From UBA6120 sp035361955 (GTDB lineage: Bacteria; Bacillota_I; Bacilli_A; RFN20; CAG-826): 52,879 nucleotides of DNA. Positions within the stretch are counted from its first letter, which is position 1, and the number at the start of each line of letters is the position of its first letter. The notes beneath the pieces are model-generated. The model was not told where the DNA came from, ran no database searches, and was given only the letters and a program-made list of their open reading frames with translations. The position numbers and the translations under genes are program-made. Location of the stretch: positions 1 through 52,879 of the forward strand of contig DAOSDC010000009.1 of the NCBI GenBank assembly GCA_035361955.1. The letters run 5' to 3'. Shown here one piece after another: positions 7,343 to 15,068 of the stretch.

Positions 7343-9422
7343 GGCCGAGCGTCTCCATAATTAATTCCGGGGTCGCCGGGATGCGGTTGATTGGTCGCCT
7401 AATCGCGTTTTCAATCGCCATAGCGACCGCAGGCGCGCCTCCCACAAGCGTCAGTTCGCCGACGCCTTTGGCTCCATAAGGCCCATACGCAAATGGATTG
7501 TCGTAAAGCACCGTTTCGGTGGGGGCCATATCCAGTGATGTAGGGATGATGTAATCGGTGAAGTTCTTTTGTTTCAGTTTGCCTTGTTTGGCTTCCATCA
7601 CTTCAAGATAACCATAGGCAACGCCTTGGGCGATACCGCCATCGGCCTGTCCGATCACGATTCTTTCATCGATGGTTTTACCAACATCGTAAACGCTCCA
7701 GATGCCTTCGAGTTTAACTTGGTACGTCAGCGGACAGACGCTGACCTCAACGACGTTAACGCCCCAAGAATATGCCGGATAAGCATCGCCTTGAAGTTTA
7801 TCTTCGTCCCACACGACATATGAAGGCTGAACATATTGTTCAATGATTTCTTGCTTAATGCCGGGCTTCCATGTTTGTTTTAACTTAAGCGAAGCACGCG
7901 CTAATAGGCCGCCGACAATCATCATCGTCCGGCTGGCCACGGTTGGCCCCGAATCGGGAACATCGTCAGTATCGGGATAATCGAATGTCACCTGTTGCGG
8001 TGGCAAATCCATTGTTTGATAGACGACACGGTGGAGTGAAGTACGACAGCCCTGTCCCATGTCGACGGCAGCCACCAGCACATAAACTTGATCGTGCTCG
8101 TCTTTGCGTAGCTTTACTTTGGCCTTGATAATCGTGGTTTCGCCACTGCCGGTAAAGCCACAGCCATGCAGGAAAAAGCTCATCCCGATGCCTCGGGTCG
8201 CATCATGGGCATATTTTTCCATCTTTTGTTTGTAGTCAGATATTTGTATCGCTTTATCAATCATCTTGGGCATGATGATCGGATCGCGGAATAGTCCACT
8301 TGTTGAAGTTAGGTCACCCTGTTTGGCTAAATGTTTTAATCGGAATTCAAGTGGGTCAAGTCCTAACCGTTTCGGGATGTGATTCATCATCATTTCAATG
8401 GCAAACATCATCTGGGGCGCACCAAAACCGCGGAAGGCGCCCGTGGGGACCGTATTGGTTATATATACATTCCCGTTCGCGGTTAGATTCGGAATCGTGT
8501 AGGCTCCGGTCACGGCGATTAACGCGCGTGATAAGACTACGCCGCTTAAACCGATATAAGCGCCACCATCAATTGATACTTCGGCGCTTAAACCAATCAC
8601 GCGGTTATCGCTATCTAGCGCGGCTCGCATCTTCGTGATTGAAGGATGTCGTTTTGTCGTCACGAGCATGTCTTCTTCGCGTTCAAAAATAAGCTTAATC
8701 GGTTGTTTGATCTTGGCGATAGCCGTCGCTAATTGGCAGGCAATCGTTGACGGGAATTCTTCTTTGCCCCCAAACGCACCACCGACAGGCGGTTGGATGA
8801 CGCGAACTTGATCTTCGGGATAGCCTAAACAATTCAACACGGCGTTTTTAACATAATACGGACACTGAATCGAACCGATTAACGTGATTTTATCGCCTTC
8901 GGGATAACCGAGCATCCCTTGTGGTTCGATGTATGCTTGTTCTTGATAGCCGGTTTCAAACGTCTCTTCGATGATGGTCTTCGCTTTGCTAAATGCACTT
9001 TCAACATCGCCCTTTTTGAAACCTTTGGTAACTGCACTTTTAGTAAACCCAAACGTCGGTTCCGTTTCCTCGTATCCGATTTTGATGTTGGCGATGATTG
9101 TTTCAAGCACCGCTTTATCAGGTCCGACCACAAGCATGATCGGTTCGCCGATGTAGTTGACTTCGTCAACGGCGAACACCGGCCAATCTTTATAAATCAT
9201 CTTGACGAAGTTTTGTGACAAGATGTCGTGATGGTCAACGATGTAGTAACCATCGGGAAGAGCAGGAATCGCGATCGAGCGAATGATGCCTTTAGTGATC
9301 GGACTGCGCACGGTTTTGGCAAAAAGCATGCCGTCGATCTGGATGTCGGAAACATAACGGGCGCTACCCGAGCACTTTTCGTCGTGATCGATTTTAGGAC
9401 TTGATTTACTCTTATCGAACAT
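7335..9422 (-). CDS. xdhA: Molybdenum hydroxylase large subunit (xanthine-dehydrogenase family, set 1)
   Basis: A 695-residue molybdopterin-binding subunit. Motifs in order: SARYVSDIQIDGMLFAK (domain start), PVGGAFGGKEEF (the Glu after GGK matches the substrate-binding Glu802 of bovine XDH), TGAFRGFGAPQ (Arg880 equivalent), DMGQGC (cofactor-binding Gln), and GAKGVGEL with the catalytic Glu (E1261 equivalent). Both substrate-orienting residues of true xanthine oxidases are kept, so oxidation of a purine is a reasonable assignment. The start is ATG 9422: the upstream stop and this ATG share a base (TGATG), and GGAGG is 5 bases before. A longer reading to 9485 would run inside the neighbouring gene. 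This copy may correspond to XdhD of the E. coli cluster, but that cannot be settled by eye. Confidence 0.88.
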   Translation of the reverse strand: MFDKSKSSPKIDHDEKCSGSARYVSDIQIDGMLFAKTVRSPITKGIIRSIAIPALPDGYYIVDHHDILSQNFVKMIYKDWPVFAVDEVNYIGEPIMLVVGPDKAVLETIIANIKIGYEETEPTFGFTKSAVTKGFKKGDVESAFSKAKTIIEETFETGYQEQAYIEPQGMLGYPEGDKITLIGSIQCPYYVKNAVLNCLGYPEDQVRVIQPPVGGAFGGKEEFPSTIACQLATAIAKIKQPIKLIFEREEDMLVTTKRHPSITKMRAALDSDNRVIGLSAEVSIDGGAYIGLSGVVLSRALIAVTGAYTIPNLTANGNVYITNTVPTGAFRGFGAPQMMFAIEMMMNHIPKRLGLDPLEFRLKHLAKQGDLTSTSGLFRDPIIMPKMIDKAIQISDYKQKMEKYAHDATRGIGMSFFLHGCGFTGSGETTIIKAKVKLRKDEHDQVYVLVAAVDMGQGCRTSLHRVVYQTMDLPPQQVTFDYPDTDDVPDSGPTVASRTMMIVGGLLARASLKLKQTWKPGIKQEIIEQYVQPSYVVWDEDKLQGDAYPAYSWGVNVVEVSVCPLTYQVKLEGIWSVYDVGKTIDERIVIGQADGGIAQGVAYGYLEVMEAKQGKLKQKNFTDYIIPTSLDMAPTETVLYDNPFAYGPYGAKGVGELTLVGGAPAVAMAIENAIRRPINRIPATPELIMETLGHE

Positions 9423-10513
9423 CAATAACCTCCATCTGACATGACAATAGCCTTGGTCGGACATTTGACGACGCATAAGCCGCATTCAAAACATTTATTT
9501 GCGTCAAACGTTATTTGATCTTTCATTTCAATCGCAAAATAGGGACAAACCTTGACGCACAAGTTGCATTTGATGCATTTTTCGGGAATCAGGTAGGGCA
9601 CGCTGGCTTTGTAGTGGACTGGATTGGTCAGTTGTGTGTCAATCACTGCCTGGACTGAATTAAATCCGTATTTTTCCAACGCTTTTGGTAAGTCGGCGAT
9701 AATCTTCGCATAAAGCTCTTTGCCTCGTAACAATGCGGCGGATAGCATTTGGACGGCGCTTGCACCCGCGAGTAGAAATTCGATGACATCGTCAGCGCTA
9801 GCGATGCCGCCAACGCCGATGACGGTCAGCGATGGCTCGGCTTGCTTAATGGTATAGACGGTTGCTAGGGCGAGATGTTTAATGACCGGCCCACTCGTCC
9901 ATACAAATCCTTTGTCATTACCATAACGAATTTGCCTAGAGGCAATATCGATTTTCAATGTCGGTCCCAGCGAGTTAATCGCGACAACGCCATTCGCGCC
10001 ATGTTCTTTAATCGTTTTCGCAAATAACTCGGGATGGGGAATATGGGGGCTGATTTTCATGTAAATCGGTTTTTTGGTTCGTGACCGAATCGCGGAAACC
10101 GTTTCAGCAACCAGCGACAAATCGGTTCCGACGTAGTGGGTTGAGACTTCAAAGGCGTCAGCGAATGGGTCAAGTAATGGAATAAGTACTTCCATGTCTT
10201 GTTTGGTGTAACCGACACTGATAATTAGTGGGCGCCCATCGTTGCCTTTAATAAACTCCGGCAGAAAGGTATTGATCCACATTTCTTTAGGAAACTCGCT
10301 CCAAAGCTCGCTATTCATCACATAGTCACGGTCGCCGTAAATGCATGGCTTGGGAATATGGGCGTCTTTGGTGGAAATAGTCTTGGATACAATGGCACCG
10401 CAACCGGCATCTTTTAAATAAAGCATCTTTTCATGATCGCCCACGAGTGGTCCGGCCGCTGGCATCAGCGGATTGTTCAATACGAGTCCGTCGAATTTTG
10501 TCGATAAATCCAT
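9422..10513 (-). CDS. PreA-like dihydroorotate/dihydropyrimidine dehydrogenase with two 4Fe-4S clusters
   Basis: A 363-residue protein. Residues 1 to about 290 form an FMN-binding DHODH-type TIM barrel (NNPLMPAAGPL at the start, VIGVGGIASADDVIEFLLAGASAVQ for the FMN phosphate). The C-terminus has two ferredoxin motifs, CIKCNLCVKVCP and CFECGLCVVKCP. This is the architecture of PreA, the catalytic subunit of bacterial dihydropyrimidine dehydrogenase. Its partner PreT (FAD/NAD subunit) is not in the window. In the E. coli cluster this place is taken by YgfK, a much larger flavin/Fe-S protein, so this protein probably supplies the reductive step on the purine ring using reduced ferredoxin or an unlinked partner. 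AAAGGGG precedes the start, and the ssnA stop is 3 bases upstream. Confidence 0.78.
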   Translation of the reverse strand: MDLSTKFDGLVLNNPLMPAAGPLVGDHEKMLYLKDAGCGAIVSKTISTKDAHIPKPCIYGDRDYVMNSELWSEFPKEMWINTFLPEFIKGNDGRPLIISVGYTKQDMEVLIPLLDPFADAFEVSTHYVGTDLSLVAETVSAIRSRTKKPIYMKISPHIPHPELFAKTIKEHGANGVVAINSLGPTLKIDIASRQIRYGNDKGFVWTSGPVIKHLALATVYTIKQAEPSLTVIGVGGIASADDVIEFLLAGASAVQMLSAALLRGKELYAKIIADLPKALEKYGFNSVQAVIDTQLTNPVHYKASVPYLIPEKCIKCNLCVKVCPYFAIEMKDQITFDANKCFECGLCVVKCPTKAIVMSDGGY

Positions 10514-10516
10514 GTG

Positions 10517-11818
10517 TTAGTCCCCTTTGTGAATGTCGTTCCAAATGCGTTGGGCAATGGTTGGCGCCACTGCGGTCTTCATACTGACCGAGTCGCTTAA
10601 GAGTTTGCCACTAGCGACGATGTGTTTGCCGCCGATATAAACTTCTTGCGGTAATAAGGCGTCAAATAGCCCAAAGAATAAATGTCCGAAGCCGTTATCT
10701 GCGCTAATAGGCGTGGCCGGAACATAAGGCACAAGCATGAAATCGGCGGCATAGCCAGGACGAATTTTCCCAAGTTTGATACCAAATAGCTTGCCGACGT
10801 AATCATATGTGTCATTGATGAGTTTTAGTAAATGCGACAATTGGAATTTCGTCGGTGATGCATACCGGTGATGCATCGCAAAATATAGCGATAAATACTC
10901 ACTGGCCATTGATCTAGCGATACCATCGTTTCCAATGATCACAGGGATGCCAAGTTCAATAAACTTCAAAACGTCGGGCAACCCGACGGCGTTATTCATG
11001 TTTGAAGTGGCGTTGATGGCGATAATCGCGCCTCGCTTTTTGATGATGTCTAGTTCGTCATCATCTAGATGAATGCAGTGAACCATGATGCTGCCCGGGT
11101 TTATTAATCCGAAATCATCGAGGCGTTTAATGACGCGCTTGCCATATTTTGCAAGAGCGATGTCCTGATCGAGTTGGCTTTCGGCAATATGGATATGAAT
11201 CGGTCTATGTCCAATTTTGGCTTTGATCTTGGCGAGACTTTCATCGCTAAGACTCAGCGATGCATGCATGCCAAATAAGCCCTTGGTCTTATCATCTTGA
11301 TACGTATCCATGAAGTCGATGTTTTCATCGATGGCATCAGCTAAAGGAAAGCGGTCGCTTGTTTCAAATGCATAAGCGGCGCGCAGACCCACTTCGTCAA
11401 TCGCCGTCTTTAGTTTATGAAGCGTGCCGCGGATTTGTTTGCCGCTAGCGTGGTGATCGATGATGGAAGTCACGCCGTGAAGCGCGAATGAAGAAGCGGC
11501 GACAAGACCGCTATAATAGACGGCTTCTTGGTCTAGGTGCCGATCGAGTTTCCACCACATTTGATCGAGGATGTCTTGAAAGTTTTTGGGATTGAATGGC
11601 ACCGATAATCCGCGTGCAAACGTCGAGTATATGTGTGTATGACCACAAACGAGTCCGGGCACCATCAACTGCCCTTTGGCATCGACGATATGATAGTTAT
11701 CATCGACAAACTCGCGCATCGGTCCTACTTGTTCAATCGTGGTGCCAAACACGATGTAACCATTGGGCACGTAAGTTTCAAAATCATAGATTTTAGCATT
11801 GATAATCGCCGTTTTCAT
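10517..11818 (-). CDS. ssnA: SsnA-type amidohydrolase
   Basis: A 433-residue member of the amidohydrolase superfamily, chlorohydrolase/aminohydrolase branch. Metal ligands are H60 and H62 in CGHTHIYS, with further His residues in GMHASLSLSD and HIHIAES and a late Asp in GNDGIARS. The GLVCGHTHIYSTFARG region and the MWWKLDRHL segment are characteristic of SsnA proteins from purine/selenium-linked clusters. It would hydrolyse a cyclic amide or deaminate a ring intermediate in the cytoplasm; the exact substrate is not known from sequence. Translation is coupled to hyuA (ATGA overlap at 11815-11818). Confidence 0.88.
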   Translation of the reverse strand: MKTAIINAKIYDFETYVPNGYIVFGTTIEQVGPMREFVDDNYHIVDAKGQLMVPGLVCGHTHIYSTFARGLSVPFNPKNFQDILDQMWWKLDRHLDQEAVYYSGLVAASSFALHGVTSIIDHHASGKQIRGTLHKLKTAIDEVGLRAAYAFETSDRFPLADAIDENIDFMDTYQDDKTKGLFGMHASLSLSDESLAKIKAKIGHRPIHIHIAESQLDQDIALAKYGKRVIKRLDDFGLINPGSIMVHCIHLDDDELDIIKKRGAIIAINATSNMNNAVGLPDVLKFIELGIPVIIGNDGIARSMASEYLSLYFAMHHRYASPTKFQLSHLLKLINDTYDYVGKLFGIKLGKIRPGYAADFMLVPYVPATPISADNGFGHLFFGLFDALLPQEVYIGGKHIVASGKLLSDSVSMKTAVAPTIAQRIWNDIHKGD

Positions 11819-13122
11819 TTAATCGGTTTCCCTTTCAAAAATTGGCCGCGTCCGCCGATGAAGGCGCCGCGGTTCATGATGAAGTGACCGCGGTTAATCA
11901 GCGTGTCGAAATACCCTGCCACATGCATACCTTGATAGACACTGTGGTCGACCGCTCCATGGCTCGTCGTCACTCTGCCGTCTTTAGAATCAATGAATAT
12001 TGCAAAATCGGCGTCATATCCGACGGCGATTTTTCCTTTGCGAGGCAAGCCCATTAATTGAGCGGGGCGCTCGCTCATGCGGGCAATCAAGTCATCGCCG
12101 AAAATGGGATACATTAGGGCAAAACTATACTCAATACCTCCGATGCCAAGGGGCATGCCTTTGAGTCGAGGCGTCAATTTATCCGCTAGGTTAAACGCGC
12201 AATGATCGGTTCCAATCGTGTCGATTGATAGTTTGTGCTTATGCAGCAATTTGATTTCTTCCATCGTGCGAAGTGGTGGCGCGCATGTGTATATATACCC
12301 GTCATCTTTGTGAAGCAATGACTGATCAAGCAGGAAATACTGCGGACAACTTTCAATGAATAAGCAATGGTTAATGAGTTCTGGATAATAATTTTTCAAT
12401 GCTTCCAGTGTACGCCCACTTGATAGGTGGACCATGTATAGTTTGCCACCATACTTTTTAACGTATCCGGCTAGTTTGAGTGCTTCGTCGGTTTCCGCGC
12501 GTGTTGGGCGACTTATCGGTAAATCAATGTAACCATATTCATCTTTCAAACTTATTTGGGCGTCATCTTCGATGTGCGCCATGATTAAAATGTCGTGAAC
12601 TTTTGATAATTTCAATAACTCAATGATGTGCTCATCGCTTGTATTGCGGTTGGAATCCGAATAAGTAGTGAACAGTTTCAACGTATGCATGCCGAGTCGT
12701 TTCATCGTTAAAACGTACTGTTCCAAGTCGCCGTCTGGTTGGCAAATCGTCGCATGGAAATGATAGTCGATGTGGCTTTTCTTTGCTTGTTCGAGTCGAT
12801 CGTTGAATGCTTGTTCTAGTTGTTTACCATTACGTGTTGGAGCGAGAAAATCGACATAGCAAGTCATGCCTCCATAAACACCCGCTTTGCTCCCATATTC
12901 AAAATCGTCACGTGATTTAATCGACCCTAAATCGAGGTCAAAGTGGACGTGGGGATCAATTAGTCCCGGTAATATTTTATGGCCACCGGCGTCAAATGTT
13001 TGTCTCGCGGGAAAATCGGAAGGGCTAATAAGCGCAATCCGTTCATCGTTGACATAGATGAAATCGCTTGACCAGCGTCCGTCAATTAAACAGTGTCCGT
13101 TTTTTATGACTAGGTCATACAT
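11815..13122 (-). CDS. hyuA: Dihydropyrimidinase/hydantoinase (HyuA)
   Basis: A 435-residue cyclic amidohydrolase. Metal ligands: H58 and H60 in DPHVHFD, the bridging Lys in LKLFTTYS, His in MAHIEDD and MVHLSSG, and catalytic Asp in IGTDHCAF. The family opens dihydropyrimidine, hydantoin or allantoin-like rings to N-carbamoyl amino acids. The start is ATG 13122 (MYDLVIKNG), which has GAGGGT 7 bases upstream and overlaps the preceding stop by 8 bases; an in-frame extension to 13143 lies inside the upstream gene. Paired with SsnA and YgeY it forms the hydrolytic part of the purine-ring pathway. Confidence 0.88.
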   Translation of the reverse strand: MYDLVIKNGHCLIDGRWSSDFIYVNDERIALISPSDFPARQTFDAGGHKILPGLIDPHVHFDLDLGSIKSRDDFEYGSKAGVYGGMTCYVDFLAPTRNGKQLEQAFNDRLEQAKKSHIDYHFHATICQPDGDLEQYVLTMKRLGMHTLKLFTTYSDSNRNTSDEHIIELLKLSKVHDILIMAHIEDDAQISLKDEYGYIDLPISRPTRAETDEALKLAGYVKKYGGKLYMVHLSSGRTLEALKNYYPELINHCLFIESCPQYFLLDQSLLHKDDGYIYTCAPPLRTMEEIKLLHKHKLSIDTIGTDHCAFNLADKLTPRLKGMPLGIGGIEYSFALMYPIFGDDLIARMSERPAQLMGLPRKGKIAVGYDADFAIFIDSKDGRVTTSHGAVDHSVYQGMHVAGYFDTLINRGHFIMNRGAFIGGRGQFLKGKPIK

Positions 13123-13606
13123 TCGTTTTACCCTCGATTTCAATCACTTCGTAATCAATAAACTGATACTTGGCGACAATTTTGTTGACGAGATCGTTAC
13201 GGCATGAGATGTATAGTTCCACCTGTTTCGATGCGGCTTTATCTAAAGATGGGTGATACCCGCCTTCAGACAATTCCAGGATGCCGACTTCGTCGATGTA
13301 GATTGGAGTCAGTCTTTTTTCGATATTTACAATGATGTGCTCATTCGTGTGTTTAAACACGTCGATATTATAAAAATATGGTCCAATCATGCCGAAGTTT
13401 GCGAATTCGCCAAGATAGTGGCGTTGATGAATCATCAATATCTGTTCACTGCCATCGGGCAATAAATAGGCTTTGTAGCCGTAAATATCGCCCTCTTTCC
13501 AAAGTTTGACACCAATGACGCCTGCGCCAGTCAAGTAACGGTCAAACCGTTTCTTTAGATTGCTTGATTTGCCAGCGTTGATATTACCAGTAATGATATG
13601 AACCAT
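13115..13606 (-). CDS. P-loop NTPase of THEP1-like type in the purine operon
   Basis: A 163-residue protein with a clear Walker A (GNINAGKSSNL, residues 6-16) and a Walker B of the form YIDEVGILEL, which is the THEP1/DUF265 nucleoside-triphosphatase pattern (DEIG-x-hEL). E. coli clusters encode YqeC here, also a P-loop protein but longer (about 250 residues) and selenium-linked. The start is ATG 13606, with GGGAG 7 bases upstream; longer readings run into the XdhC-family gene, with which it overlaps by 23 bases. It could serve molybdenum cofactor handling or nucleotide hydrolysis. Function not established. Confidence 0.7.
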   Translation of the reverse strand: MVHIITGNINAGKSSNLKKRFDRYLTGAGVIGVKLWKEGDIYGYKAYLLPDGSEQILMIHQRHYLGEFANFGMIGPYFYNIDVFKHTNEHIIVNIEKRLTPIYIDEVGILELSEGGYHPSLDKAASKQVELYISCRNDLVNKIVAKYQFIDYEVIEIEGKTNV

Positions 13607-14420
13607 CGAGCTTCTCCCGCATGTGCCGGACTTGTTTGATGTCGTGGTGAATCGCAAGCATTTCCCCGGCAATCGAAATGGCGATATCCTCGGGTGAACC
13701 GCCACCTAATTCCAAACCGATCGGGGAATAAAAATACGATAAGTCGATGTCGCGACCGAATTGCTCATAAGTCGCGTCAAGGTAGTCTTTAAGTTTCTCA
13801 AGCGAGCAAAGCATGCCGACGTATTTTGGTTGCAGTTTCTTTTCGATAATCTTGTTGATGACATGATAATCGTGTAAATGCGACGGCGTGCATACGATGA
13901 CGAAACTATGGTCCTTAATCCCGTTTTTTTCTATGTAGTCAGTAAACTTGGAATGGATTTTGACATCCCCGCCTGAAAACGCCTCGATGATGGCGGGTCG
14001 TTCATCAATCACGGTGATGTGAAAGTTTAGTGGTGCTAACACCTTGACAAGCGCCGCGCCGACATGACCGGCTCCAAAAACATACACGTAATTACGGACG
14101 CCAATGAATTCATAAAATAGCGTCACCATGCCGCCACATACCATTGGCAATGTCTTCGTCTCCGGTTCCACCTTGCCCTTGTCGAGCAAGTACTTCTCTT
14201 TCAAATGGGTACGTGAGGCGATTACATCACGGCATTTTTGCTGGGCATAGCGTTCAAGCGCGCCACCCCCGACCGTGCCGAAAGATTCACCAGTGTCGAG
14301 CACGAGCATTTTCTTGCCGACTTCGACAGGTCCCTCGCCGCTTTTTTCAATCGCGGTCACGAGCACCATATCGATACCTTTGGCGCGATATGTCACGATT
14401 TTTTCAAATAAATCGACCAT
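13584..14420 (-). CDS. XdhC/CoxI-family molybdenum cofactor maturation protein
   Basis: A 278-residue protein with an N-terminal XdhC/CoxI domain (GTVGGGALE, then MVCGGMVTLFYE with the conserved Cys) and a C-terminal Rossmann domain (YVFGAGHVGAAL). It ends with the family signature SPIGLELGGGSPEDIA. Proteins of this family bind Moco, promote its sulfuration and insert it into molybdenum hydroxylases; they are chaperones and not the [2Fe-2S] subunit also called XdhC in E. coli. It is half the length of YqeB, so this operon seems to use the classic XdhC route. No clear Shine-Dalgarno; the upstream stop lies 1 base before the ATG, so translational coupling is likely. Confidence 0.88.
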   Translation of the reverse strand: MVDLFEKIVTYRAKGIDMVLVTAIEKSGEGPVEVGKKMLVLDTGESFGTVGGGALERYAQQKCRDVIASRTHLKEKYLLDKGKVEPETKTLPMVCGGMVTLFYEFIGVRNYVYVFGAGHVGAALVKVLAPLNFHITVIDERPAIIEAFSGGDVKIHSKFTDYIEKNGIKDHSFVIVCTPSHLHDYHVINKIIEKKLQPKYVGMLCSLEKLKDYLDATYEQFGRDIDLSYFYSPIGLELGGGSPEDIAISIAGEMLAIHHDIKQVRHMREKLDGSYHYW

Positions 14421-14421
14421 G

Positions 14422-15054
14422 TTAAATAATCGGTATCAGCACTAATAGCGCAGCCGCAACATAAGTTGCTAGCGATATAGCTAAGTGCGGTTTGAAAACA
14501 AGATTGATTTTTTTATTCAGCAACAATTTGATTCCATACGCAATCGATAGGAACAAAGTTTCAAGCGCTCCATAAAGGAATATGAATGACAAAATCGATT
14601 GGGGCGAGACTAACTGGGGAAATGGAAAGCCCGTTAAGGCATGGTTGATTGTGATATTGACAATGAATAGCGTCCGCCACAACACGGCGAGAATACCAAT
14701 TCCTAAAAATCCGTATGCAGGACGATTTCTGGAAATTAAACTCACAATGACGACCATGACTAGCGATTGTAACATAATCGAAATCATCGGGTTATATGTC
14801 TTTATGGGTGGTAATCCCGGCATTAAGAAGTTGATGGCCTTGATTGACGCGGCGATCAGTGCCACATAAACGATACTCGCCTTGTTATCGGTATTCCGAT
14901 ATGCCCAATACATCAACATCGCACCGATTGGGAACATAATCGAACCTGAGAATAATGGTGGCAAAAACTGTAAAGCGTAGCCGAGACTAGCTTCTAATAA
15001 ACCCCACAAGGCTCCGAATAACACGACGTTAGCAATTAAAGATTTCTTATTCAT
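14422..15054 (-). CDS. Integral membrane protein, candidate purine-operon transporter subunit
   Basis: A 210-residue hydrophobic protein with six or seven predicted membrane helices (for example VVLFGALWGLLEASLGY, SIVYVALIAASIKAINFLM, SILSFIFLYGALETLFLSIA, and a C-terminal YVAAALLVLIPII). I do not recognise a family with certainty; size and topology resemble substrate-binding (S) components of ECF transporters. The start is ATG 15054 because GGAGGA lies 7 bases upstream; a reading from 15069 would begin inside the xdhA2 stop. It lies between the molybdenum hydroxylase and its maturation factor, so it may import a purine or another substrate of the pathway. No ATPase or T component is adjacent. 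Confidence 0.6.
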   Translation of the reverse strand: MNKKSLIANVVLFGALWGLLEASLGYALQFLPPLFSGSIMFPIGAMLMYWAYRNTDNKASIVYVALIAASIKAINFLMPGLPPIKTYNPMISIMLQSLVMVVIVSLISRNRPAYGFLGIGILAVLWRTLFIVNITINHALTGFPFPQLVSPQSILSFIFLYGALETLFLSIAYGIKLLLNKKINLVFKPHLAISLATYVAAALLVLIPII

Positions 15055-15068
15055 GGTTGTTTCCTCCA

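Noticed and set aside
7067..9218. Several plus-strand open frames across the xdhA1-xdhC1 region
   Set aside because: They mirror real minus-strand genes, have no ribosome sites and no recognisable domains.
13122..13143. Longer hyuA reading starting with MKSRVKR
   Set aside because: The extension lies in the coding end of the upstream gene, and the shorter ATG has a well-placed ribosome site.
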